From NCBI GenBank assembly GCA_023634235.1, contig JAMKCF010000016.1, positions 5,937,140 through 6,001,139 of the forward strand: a stretch of DNA of 64,000 bases, given 5' to 3'. Positions 46,876 to 57,830 of this stretch are shown one piece after another. Source of the DNA: Pisaster brevispinus (taxonomy: Eukaryota; Echinodermata; Asteroidea; Forcipulatida; Asteriidae). The translations under genes were made by a program, and so were the position numbers. The stretch's first letter is position 1. Each line of letters starts with the position of its first letter. Below the pieces are notes generated by a model. It worked only from the letters and a program-made list of their open reading frames with translations, was not told where the DNA came from and searched no databases.

Positions 46876-49800
46876 ATCTGGATGTGATATTAAACTACTG
46901 TAATGTATTTGATATATGCCTAGTCACTACAGGCAGTAAAACCACAGCCTAATTATACTTTAGATAAAAGGTTGAGGTACTGTGGCAGTGTCTGGAAATG
47001 CCTAAAGACACAGAGGAAAGTTTGTTTGAAAAAACTTACAATGGTATCAAAAATTAAGTCAAAAGAAAGTGCGCAAAGCATGCCTGGCAAAACTGAGATC
47101 TTCCACTAAAACCATTTAAAAAATACAGGATCTGATATTCCGAAATCAGACAAAAAATAAAATAACTTTTTTTTTTAAACTGACATTAGTTTAAACATGG
47201 AACCTTTACTGAAGATGAACGAACTCTGTTCATACATCCATGAGTAACAAGAAAAATCCAGAGATATGAACAAATCACATATTCTTTGTGTTTCAATTAT
47301 CTCTGCACTTTATTTTCATGTATTGTTGGTCTTATCTGACAATATAAAGTCAGCAAGTCAATGCTGGTTTGGGGCTCATTGTCAAGATATGGCAATATAA
47401 ACTGAAATTGAATTTGAGCAAAATAAGTGTTTTCAATCTAGCAATCTTTAGTTTTCAAACATTGAATATTAAAATAAGTTGATCATGCCAAAACTTCTTT
47501 CAAATCTGTCTATTTGAATGTTAAAGACTCTCAAGCTTTGTGAATATGTTGGCTTAGTTTGTGGGTATTTCTCATTGGCCTGGTTGGCGTATTATTTTGC
47601 TGGTTGCACCTGTAAGCCTGGAGTCAGGCAGAGACTCACACAGAGGTCCAGGGTGCAAGTGTAAAAGCAGTCTTATTAGATTCAGCAACACACAGCTTTC
47701 ATTTCCCTTGAACTCACTGTACTATATTAATCAGATTGTAACCACACGTTCCTCTCTATCACTCTACTCACAATCTCTTAATCAAAGCTCCTTCTTTCCA
47801 AAAAGAAAAAAAAAGCTTTTATTTATTTACTGCTACTCATTTATTAATTTATTTCTCGGTCCTTGGTCTTATTGTGTATGAATAAATGATTCAACGTGTG
47901 TGCTGCCGGCAAAATAAGCTCTCTATGTAGTGGTCATCAGGTGGATATTAATATAGTTTTCACAGTTGGAGAAGTTTGACAACATGTCAGGTTGAAATAT
48001 TGTAAGTTGATGGGGGTGCTATGTGTAGAGCCATAGGATAGAGCCGCTTGCCCTAGAGACATGGCACTAGTCATGGTATGGCTGACCTGTAAGTCCCCAA
48101 TGATATCCACTCTCTCTTTACCATCACTCTGATTTATCTCCCTGCTACACAAGCACATATGCCACTACTATAATATACAGGCGCAGACACTACCTATATC
48201 CAATGAAACTAAGATTGGAAATACTCACTAGAGCTCACAGCAATCCTAGAAGATGACAAGCTAGAGAAAACAAGCTGTACAAGGCAAAACTTGCAGGATT
48301 GTTTGCATGACAAAGGCAATCATCTATGAGCTGACAATACAATACCTGTATAGGAAAGTAATTGAATACACAGATCTGTTCTGAAAAGGCTAGCTGTTAA
48401 TTTGAAAGCTATCATAGACTCAATGCAATATCCAGTCAGTACAGCTCATGCTCACTAAACCCATGCAATCTTCAGATGTGCTCTCAAAGTCCCCACTATT
48501 AATAAGCTTTAGTATGTTGTAAGACATGGCTGCTTTTCAGTCATAATCAAGTCCTACAGAGTTAAGCAAAGCTAGCTGTTAGACTTTGATGATTTTTTTA
48601 CATACTGGAGGTGGCTCTTCATTACATTATGAGGTTTAAAGGGACTGTTGAAGCATATTATGTTCATGCTGAGTGGGCTGTCTTTTTAAGGATACATCTG
48701 AATGTATTACCCTACATAAAATGTAAAATCCATCTAACACACGACCTCGCATATGTATACAAGTAAGTTCATATCACAGCATTCCATAAAAAAATTGACT
48801 AATCAATTAACACGGTATTGGATTACCGGATTCAAATGGCTAGAGTGGAGTGCAATTGAATAATGCTTTTTCTTGGTAATCATACAAATGACCAGAGGGG
48901 AAGTGTTCTCAAATGTTGCAGTAAAGTGAAGGTCCCTTGATGGTTTTTAGTGGTAGATTCCTATGCATCGAGTTACTAGGTGTAGCATGATGTGAATGGC
49001 CGTGGGGTAGTCTGCACCAGTCTGCCTGTGATTTGAGCCTTCCCTTTCAGCAGGTGAAACACATCATGTTACTGCGCCCATACCTGTGCGCTCATTAACC
49101 TCACGCTGCACACTTCCACAGCTATTAAGCGCTTTGCCTGCAGAAACACTTGGTTATTGACAGCAAGAGGGGGAGCAGCTCCAATGCAGCCTGTCTAACA
49201 AGCCACAGTTTTATACCCTCTTTCCTCCCGACCAATTTATCGCAATTTGTCAATAAATGTAAGTGTGTGTTGCAGAAGCAATCAATCCGTGAAGGCTGTC
49301 CCCGCAGCCAAACGTGTTGTGGACGCACAAGGTTTGTGTTGTTAGGATTGTCACGTTATCCCCCCCACCTGAATGGAATAACTTAAAACAAACTTACAAT
49401 GATCTTCTTTTATCCGTGACTGTCAACAAGCTGATTGGAGCAAAGAGCGCTAAGTGCCGGCTTGCGCCCTTTTAATTCAGTCTCTTGATAATGCTTGATA
49501 CTCAACAGATATTGAGGTAAGTGAGTAACCTGTCCCCTGAGTTATTGCAAGAGTTCATCAGATAAAGACATCAGCCGTATTATCCAGCATCTAATCCAAC
49601 CGGCAAAAGCTTCCCAGCCAGACTTGAATTTCACTGGAATGTTGTGGATATGACCAACTCATTGCGCAAACACAAGGTCAGGATCACTTCCTCCAGCTGA
49701 GATAAAGAAAAGCTGGAAGCTGTAGCAAGGTTAAGTCAAGGGGGCAGACAGGGGGCATAAGTGGGGTCACAAGACCCTAAAAAAGCCAAACAATGAGCAA

Positions 49801-51599
49801 ACAACATTTGAAAAGAATAGCTCTAGTCATCTGAACTTATCAATGCTCCTTGGTGCAAGAACTTTGTATGATTTATGGCTAAAGAATAAGTTCAAGTAAC
49901 AAAATCGCCCAAAGCTTTTACCAAAACATTCTTTGGAATTCCAAAAATATCTAAATGCTTCTTATTACTGTCAATTCTACCTGCAAATTAAATACAAGTC
50001 AAGAGAATATAGAATTAATAAAGTCATGATATGTAAAGCAACACCCACATGTGGGACTTCAGTAAATGGTTGAAACATTTCAAATGCAAACTAAATCTTT
50101 GAAGTACTGTGGGAATATTTGGAAATGATGGGGACCTACTCTTGTTCATACAATTCTACCTCTTTTGTGCCTCTATTCATAAGTTCAACTGTTTTCACGA
50201 CTGATCAAATGCTTAAACATAAAGGTTGTAAACAGTTTCTTCAAGTATTGAATATAAATCCAACCTTAACACTCCCTTAGAAGTAAATCCATAATAACTA
50301 AGCCTTAGATAACCATGGAGGAACGAGATAACTTCCAAGTATGGCCATTGCCAAGCCTGTTTTACTGACAACTTTAATGTGGAGATTAGAGACTTAAAAC
50401 AACTGCTTTGCTGAACTGACAGGCTAGAGTGGTCTGTGTTTGACAATGTTTGCTTCATCACACATTGGCGTGCTACAGGTTGAATTTATACACTGAGCAG
50501 TATTGATGTCTAGATAATACCACAAATAATGAACATAGCTGCAAGTTCCAATCCAAATACAGCAAAGTCACTTAAACAGCGCCCCCATGTGACAAGAGGT
50601 CATTTTAAGATTATGAGTACAGTTTTTTTTCTTGGGAACCATCACAATTACATCCTCTGATTTTTTGGTTCTTTTCTTTGTTGAAAAAATACAGGATTGA
50701 ACAGCATAGAGGCAGAGGCATGAGAAGAGAAACAAGAATGCGCTATTCTGATGTTGTGTGTTTTGTATACATGTTTGTGTTATATGCTGAACTCTTCAGG
50801 TGTGTGTAAAATATGCACAACAGATTTACATCAGGGCATGTAAAATTGCAAAATCTTTATCAAAGAGTACGATTTGATGAATAATCTCAAGTATAGCGAA
50901 TAATGATTCAGCATTCCATGTATATTTTCTTGAAGATATCCTTGTTTCGTATAGAAACTTTAACATCATTTACCCGCAAACTTGAGTTTATTTTTTCGTA
51001 CACCCAAAACAAAAAAATTCAAACCCAAACCCCAAACCACCTTCAATATTTCACAGTTCAGTCTAATATAAGTCCTATTGAAACAAGTTATGGTTGAAAC
51101 TAACCAAAAGTTTAGGAGTGTTGCAGTTAGTATATGATTATAATATAACAAAATGTATCTTCTTTTAAGGATAGTCCCTTAAAAGTTTACCACTCTATCA
51201 TTTAGTACTTAAGCAGCTCATAAAAATCACAACCAGCACATGTACACATGAACACGATTTCTAGCACCAAACAAAAGTAGTTAGAACCATTCGGTAGTCA
51301 TTTACCTGGAGCCCAGTAAAAGGTTAGGACCAGTGAAAAAGTTACTAAACCTGGACAAGTAAGTTCCCAAGAGGGCTCCCTACCAATAACTTTTAATCCT
51401 GTTGCTGTTGCATAACTTTATGACTTTGTTACATAAACTAATAGAATACCCAGGTCATTTAAAGCTTACCACAGCAGATGTAAAAGTGGTAATACAATTG
51501 CTTATCAATGTGAACTGAAAACAAACCAATCTACTGTTTGTGTTTTCTATGTATAAAGTGCTCATACATTCCATGCTATATTATTAAAATAATTTGGGG
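46876..51599. other. Non-coding tract
   Basis: No gene supported. The part at about 49010-49490 is less AT-rich and more complex in sequence, and might be regulatory. Low-complexity CAAAA-type repeats lie just left, near 46130-46175. Confidence 0.5.
50577..50594 (-). promoter_or_regulatory. CTCF-like motif
   Basis: CAGCGCCCCCATGTGACA, in reverse CACATGGGGGCGCTG, resembles the bilaterian CTCF core (CC..(A/T)GGGGGCGCT). Matched by eye only. Confidence 0.3.
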
Positions 51600-51680
51600 T
51601 TGAACAAAGATAAACTGGCTAGAGCGGGATTTGAACCAATGACATCCGAATTAACATGCCGGCGCTCTAACAACTGAGCC
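51600..51680 (-). repeat. tRNA-derived SINE-like copy A
   Basis: On the minus strand it has an A-box-like GGCTCAGTTG (51671-51680) and a B box GGTTCAAATCC (51627-51637), followed by a tail with TCTTTGTTCAACCCC. It cannot fold as a functional tRNA. The tail matches copy D. The leader shared by copies B-D is missing. Confidence 0.65.
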
Positions 51681-51751
51681 TGTCAGTTTCCCTTGTAGTT
51701 TATTACTTGAAACAAAAAGTTGCATTCACAGCTTTCCAGGTTGTATCTTAA

Positions 51752-51935
51752 ACTTGGGTGTTATCCCTGGCTAGATGGTTTCTGAATGGCACCCCCCCCC
51801 CCCAACAAAGTTATTGACAAAATATGGAAACTGCCAACATAGATAGAAAGATAGCTCAGCTGGTGGAGCTCTGGCACATTAATTTGGAGTTTGTTTGTTC
51901 AAATCCTGCTCCAGTCAATATGTCTTTGTTCTACC
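51752..51935 (+). repeat. tRNA-derived SINE-like copy B
   Basis: The A box TAGCTCAGCTGG (51852-51863) and B box TGTTCAAATCC (51896-51906) are RNA polymerase III promoter motifs. Upstream it shares the leader GACAAAATA..GGA..CTGCCAAC (51816-51838) with copies C and D. The tail TTTGTTCTACCCC resembles the other copies. Confidence 0.65.
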
Positions 51936-51965
51936 CCAAGTTTTCCTTGTGTTTTTTTACTTGCT

Positions 51966-52498
51966 TTTTTAATTTTAGGGGGGTTGGAAAAAAACAAATT
52001 GACTAGAGCAGAATGTGAACCAATGACCTCCGGTTTAACGTGCCAGCACTCCACCAACTGAGCTATCTGGACCTATGTTGGCGATCTCCCTATTTTGTCA
52101 ATATCTTGGTTCTGGGGTGCCAGTCTGAAGCCATTAGCCCCTTTCACACTAGTCTATTCCCCGGGGGCATCCAGGAGGAATAATGGTTGACCCTTTCACA
52201 CTTGGATCGCTTTACCCCTGATCTACCCGGCAAATGGGCATACCCCGGGGAATAGCCACCCCTGCTCTGCAGTAGGGGTAAGCCATAAAACCCTGGGGTA
52301 TTCTTGAAACGTGCAACCGGAACCCCGTGGAATAGGGACTAAGGCAAGGACAGATTGAAGTGCGCTGAGGTAACCATGGGGTAAAAAAAACTTCTTGGGC
52401 CTCCCAAGGGCTGTACTCCACAGGATTAAGAGATACAGAGTGAAAAGGGCTATACAACCGTCAGCTACCGTGTGGCCAGAGATCATAGCCAAGTTTAC
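51966..52498 (-). repeat. tRNA-derived SINE-like copy C, split by a MITE
   Basis: Read on the minus strand: B box GGTTCACATTC (52011-52021), A box TAGCTCAGTTGG (52054-52065) and leader (52077-52099). The copy is interrupted at 52135-52452 by a MITE and resumes at 52453-52498. It lies head to head with copy D, only 17 bp apart, so C and D form a long inverted repeat. Confidence 0.65.
52135..52452. mobile_element. MITE with TAGCCC...GGGCTA termini, inserted into a SINE
   Basis: The left end TAGCCCCTTTCACACTAG and the right end, in reverse TAGCCCTTTTCACTC, form terminal inverted repeats around a 318-bp GC-richer core. The flanks join to restore a repeat copy: AGCCAT on the left and ACAACCGTCAGC on the right match the uninterrupted relative at 52516-52720 read in reverse (AGCCATACAACTGTTAGC). 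This fixes the borders to within two bases and implies an AT/TA target. Confidence 0.8.
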
Positions 52499-52515
52499 AA
52501 TACAACCCATGGCTG

Positions 52516-52720
52516 CGTAAACTGGGTGTGATCCCTGGCTACATGGCAGCTAACAGTTGTATGGCTTCTGACTGGCACACCCGAACAAAGATATTGACAA
52601 AATAGGGAGACTGCCAACAAATGGCTAGATAGCTCAGTTGGTAGAGCGTCGGCAAGTTAAACCACATGTTGTTGGTTCAAATCCAGCTCTTGTGAATTTT
52701 TCCTTGTTCAACCCTTACAT
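52516..52720 (+). repeat. tRNA-derived SINE-like copy D (best preserved)
   Basis: About 205 bp. The leader GTAAACTGGGTGTGATCCC through CTGCCAAC is followed by A box TAGCTCAGTTGG (52630-52641), B box GGTTCAAATCC (52674-52684) and tail TTCCTTGTTCAACCC. It resembles a tRNA of the TAGCTCAGTTGGTAGAGC type but lacks a proper anticodon stem and acceptor pairing, so it is a repeat rather than a tRNA gene. Confidence 0.65.
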
Positions 52721-55700
52721 TATTTACAATTTATCCTGTCAGTTTCCCCTGTGGTTTATAACTTGTTTATTTTTTACAACACATGACAAATGACAACAAA
52801 AATACATGAGTGAGAGTATGGGTAGCTTTAAAAGAGAATGTTAACAACATAATCAAGCAAGCTCACCTTTAAATCATGAAAAAGACATAACTGCTATTCT
52901 TGGCAAGCTGATCAACTCTTAACAGACAGTGAACCAACTTAAGGACATAACTTCGCCAGTATGATCTACTTAAAGTGGTATCACATACCATTATAACACA
53001 CAACTGTGGCTATCGAGTTGGGACAAACTTCCGTTGCTGTAAAGGTGGAACTGAAGTCAAAACATCAAGTCATCATGTACCAGTTGAAACTACACACAAG
53101 GAAGTAGTGCACCTGTTCAAATATTACAGGTGAAGTGTAATCATTGAGACGAAATATTGTGTTAAAAAGGGAAAATGGTATACTTTAAATATCACTGCAT
53201 AAAAAAGGAATATTTAAATCAATTAGCAGGAATTGAAATTTGATTTTACTGCTGCTGCTCTGTTGTGTCTTTTCTGTGTTTTATTTGATTTATTTGCAGC
53301 AGGAATCTCATGCTTAATGCATGTGTAGAAGTCTTGCTACAGGATAACTGCGGCATGCCTTTACTTCTAGTGATGTAGAGTGTAATTGTTTTCATAATGA
53401 ATAGGCGTTCAGCAGCGGCGCCATTTGATAATGTACTTCAGAAATGGGCAAACAGGCTTGTTTTGATAACAGGTATTAATAATTGAACTTGCTTTTGCAG
53501 TTGCATGGCTGATCGGTTTCTATCAGGACTATCAGTCATTTTGAAACCATAGTTGGACTCTGTTATAAACAATGTCTGCTATGTTTTGCCACAGGGCTAC
53601 CAAATCCAGGACCCTGCAAAAGCCATAGCCAAAGTCAAAACAGTAGAATCCAAAAGGCCTGGATGGCTTTTTCCCTTGTATTGATCTTGAGATGGAAAGT
53701 TGCACCTGGTTTTAATTCAAGGTTTAAGGCGGCTTTCTAATTATTTTTGTATAAGGACTTATTTCTTGAAACCTCACTTCAGAAATATGACCACCGTCTT
53801 TGTAGAGATAACTCTGGTTGAGGCATGGAGGAAAGAAATTCCTCCATGGTTGAGGTGATAGCAATGTTGAGACGTCAATAACCATTTTACAAGATATGTC
53901 ACATGGTGATATTCAGCATTGTAGTTCTGTGTCCTGTGTACTTTGAAGCTGTTTAGATACTGTAATGCAATCTAATGATACTCATCACAAGATGGTTAGC
54001 ACCATGGTTTAGACTTAACTCATAACTGACTATGCTGAAAATGATGTTATTCCTTTGGTAGTTTTCGTTTTGGTTTAAACCAGAACATTTAAATGACCTC
54101 AAATTTCAAAAAAGCAACGCTAGATCTCAATACCAACAAGCATGTGTGTAATCTGGGTGCACACATGATCTCTGCATAATACTGCCTAGAGGAACACACA
54201 GGAGGTAATGACCCTCTGTTGGTAACAAAAGATTTCATCATCAATCTTATGACTACAAGCAATATCATCAAGGATATAACCACACCATAGTCATTATTAT
54301 AGCTACACATATCCTGCATTGTATATTACATCATGTCATTTGATTCTATGGTTATTATACAATCATTTAGTGGCAGGAATCATAAAAGCATGACCATCCG
54401 CCAGGGAAACTGGCTCCGGTTTCACATGTCAGCTCACACAATAGCCTGCAGACTAAATGGTGAGACATAAGATGTAAAATGAGACAGGTTACGGCATTCA
54501 AGAGATCACTGCACTGATTGTTCAACCACTGTTGATCAATACACTCAGGAAATGCATTCTCACTCACTCCAAAATGACTCATAATATTTAGCTCAAGAAT
54601 TATCCAAAATGTAGACAATATTATTCATCATTAGCTCACATTCATGTCTTTCAGAAGAGTACAGAATTACTAAATACACCTACTGCTTGATGGGGCTGCA
54701 TTACAGCACTGTAGGCCTTGTGCACTCAAAGCCATTAGGGACAACGCTATCAAATGATGCCCTCTTATCTCAAAGACATGGAGGCAGTAAAACAGCAGCA
54801 GCATGCCCTATTTATAGGCATTAGGAAGTAAATGTAGCTCATATCTCAAAGCTTCTATGAACATGTCTGAAGTTTGCCTTAGATGCCTCAGGATGAACCT
54901 CACCTCTGGAGAACCAACATCCCTTTTTTACACAGCAATTACATATCATCTCCTTTTTGGAAGGTTCAATACAGCACAGCAAGGAATGACTTCACAAACA
55001 AGACCAGAGACTTGGATCTGGAAAGTGTTTGTTGGATGACCTGTTGTACCTTGGTAGATATGAAGCCCAACTCCAGTTTGCTAGAGCCCCTCCTTGAGTC
55101 TATACATAATAGTCTCCTATTAACAAGATAACCTCTAGCACAGTCCAGACTGGCTGTACCTCAAACCAAGAAGGCCTCATACATTGGCAAGATGGTTAAC
55201 CTGGAGATGAAGCAAAGCAAGTCTACTAAACAGTTAACTGCATACTGTTGCTTGGTTGGTCCTCAACTTAAGACAATTCAAATTACTGTAAGGTTCATCA
55301 ACTCCACCAGTGAGATGGCCAGCCTCCTTCAATTGGCATCCAAGTATATTCTATCACCATCAAGAGAGCTAGTTACTGCAAAGCCAGAGTAAGTCATCAT
55401 CATTACCTAGATGGTTGACCTCGCCCTATAAATCCTACATAGTGTCAGGACACACGCTTCCAATAAGCTAGAGACAGCACAAGTGTCTTTAAGCTCCAAT
55501 ACTTCTACCATGCAAAGTTTAGTTTAGTAAAGTCAGACAAGAAACTTTCAATGCATCATGTTGGACCTTCATGGGAGCAGTTAGGATTGCAAAATCAGTT
55601 GTTTGTAACAACCATTGCTTTTCTTGAGTTCACCATACCTGAACACAGCAGGAAAAAATACCCTATTTTAATTACTTTCAAATCAAAATATTCATTTGAG

Positions 55701-57172
55701 TTATTGCACTCACGTTGGACCTTCATTTGATATCCACGCACACCCAATAGTTACAACATTTACATCTAAAGTGTTAAGTTTACAGCAAATTTCCAAATAT
55801 AAAAGCTGTAATGTATCTTCAGTTGAACTACCCCACAGTTAAACATATAAACTACAGGAAACCTTGCTGGCTAGGAGCAACAAGGGAAGCACTGAAAGGT
55901 GTGTCCCTATCCCAGGCCTCACCATCTACCGCTGAAACAAATTAGTGACTGACTATATTATAGGACCTTTGACACAAGCGCATTTTCTGAATTGTAAAGA
56001 CAAGAAACCTTGGTTATAGTTTGGCATGTGCAGTGTGAAGTGTGTTCATGGTGACAGACAACTGGTGCCTGTGATGTGTTGAAGAAGGCCTATTTCTTTG
56101 TATCGTGTGAAGAAGGCCTCAATACTATCAAGTGATATCACAGATTTCAATTTCATTCTGGAATTTCAATATCATAATTGGGCAGGGCCTATTCTAGTGT
56201 GTTTTCATACTCCGACACCTGCACATGTGGATTATACTCCAACACCTTATATGACTAAGATTTATAATCAGGACAATCATGGTATGAGTTTGATCAGGCA
56301 GATGGACGTGACTCATCCAACGGCTTCAAACTAGTTACAGGTCTTACTACCAGTCTTAAGCTGGGAGTGACGCCAGTAACAGAGCCACGGTGTCTCTCCT
56401 TTCCTCAGATAGACTAAGTGTAGGTGATCACCCAGGTGTGCAATTAACCACAAAGGTAACATGCTTTATGCAAATGGGAAATGGTGATTACAACTCATGC
56501 AAGAAAGTCTCCTTGCTTGAAGTAAAGAGTCACACCTCCTGCTGTGCTCAACCAGCAGACATAATATTCAGCTATGACTGTACCAATCGGCCACCATGCC
56601 TACAATAAGAATACACATTAAACACACCTGATGAATCCAGCAAATAAAACACAATCAAATGTAAGCCGCATTTCATGCATTGCAGGTGTCCCAATCCCAC
56701 TGTAGTCAATAGTACATTTATGTGATCAACGGTGAAAAACAAATGAATAGTTCTCATTGCTGGTCCATGCTGCCAGCGTGTAATTCACTTGATATGGAGC
56801 ATTCAGGTGTTGTGAGAAGCTGAAAGTAGAGCTCAATCGATTCAAAGAATGAGACATTAATACTTTAGTCTCTATACAGTCAATCATGGTTCTGAGAGCC
56901 AAATACTGCTGATAAGATATTCATACTTCACAAGAATGAATGAATCAAGAAGCATCAGAAACCAACACGAGGTAAATTAAAGGCTGCTTAAGCTCTCTGA
57001 GGCTAAAATAGCGTGGTAAAATTGTAATATCTCATGAATTTTTAAGCGATTTCATTCCGGTCATAACTTCTAGACATTGGGTGTGACCGTGTAACCTTAT
57101 TTCCTCTGAGTACCCTATGGAGGATTACTTTCATTTGGTTTACAGCGTTCAACAGTTGTCACAATACTAAAA
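52721..57172. other. Non-coding tract
   Basis: No gene or intact repeat recognised. The 82-residue frame at 54883-55131 and its neighbours have no family pattern. A more complex island lies near 53330-53560. Confidence 0.5.
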
Positions 57173-57455
57173 AGCCCCTTTCATACTACACTTTAATCTG
57201 GAGAATCTCTGTGTTAAGCAAAACTGTAACACGGAGCTTCTCCATATTAAGTGGAGCATTCACACCACACTTTTTAGGGCTAAAAATTCTAGGGTTAACC
57301 CACCAATCGGTGTTAGTATGGAACTGGGTTACATTTTCTCTGGGTTAGATATTGCAGTGTGAAAGGAATCTCTGGACCAGTTTTAATCCATGAAGAAGAC
57401 TTTTTACATGGGTCGCCAATTACACAGATCAAAGGTAGGTAGTGTGAAAAGGGCT
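57173..57455. mobile_element. MITE with AGCCCCTTTCA termini
   Basis: The left end AGCCCCTTTCATACTACAC pairs with the right end, in reverse AGCCCTTTTCACACTAC. The interior has further partly inverted pieces (GGAGAATCTCTGTGTTA with AACACGGAGCTTCTCC). It is closely similar at its ends to 52135-52452 but not in its core, and no reading frame is present. Confidence 0.8.
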
Positions 57456-57814
57456 ATAGCTACCCTGTTATCAAAGCATATGGCATTTCAGTCTACTCCA
57501 ATGTTTCAAATGATGAAATAAAGGTCACATGCAAACAGGAATTTAAGCCTCAGAGAAGCTAGGTGGCAGCAGACATAACAGGATCTTCAATAATTTCCTT
57601 AGCTCTGAGTATAGCCTTAATGAAAGTGACATATTCAGCAATGAGAAACTGTTTTTAACCATTCTAACTGGTGCATTACCAAATACTGCACAGGTCTTTT
57701 AGTCCTAGTCATTTAATATAATGTTCACCTAGATGAATTAACATTCTATTGTTACAAAAAAGTTAACAGTCTTGATGTTGCTTAACATTGAGTTCCTGTT
57801 GTGATCTCACAATA

Positions 57815-57830
57815 CAGCGCCCTCCGTTGA
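57815..57830 (-). promoter_or_regulatory. CTCF-like motif
   Basis: CAGCGCCCTCCGTTGA, in reverse CAACGGAGGGCGCTG, is close to the CTCF core (CCAGCAGAGGGCGCT type) and in the same orientation as the motif at 50577. Matched by eye only. Confidence 0.3.

Noticed and set aside
52622..52695. Functional tRNA gene
   Set aside because: A and B boxes are good, but anticodon and acceptor stems do not pair and the same segment recurs in four diverged copies.
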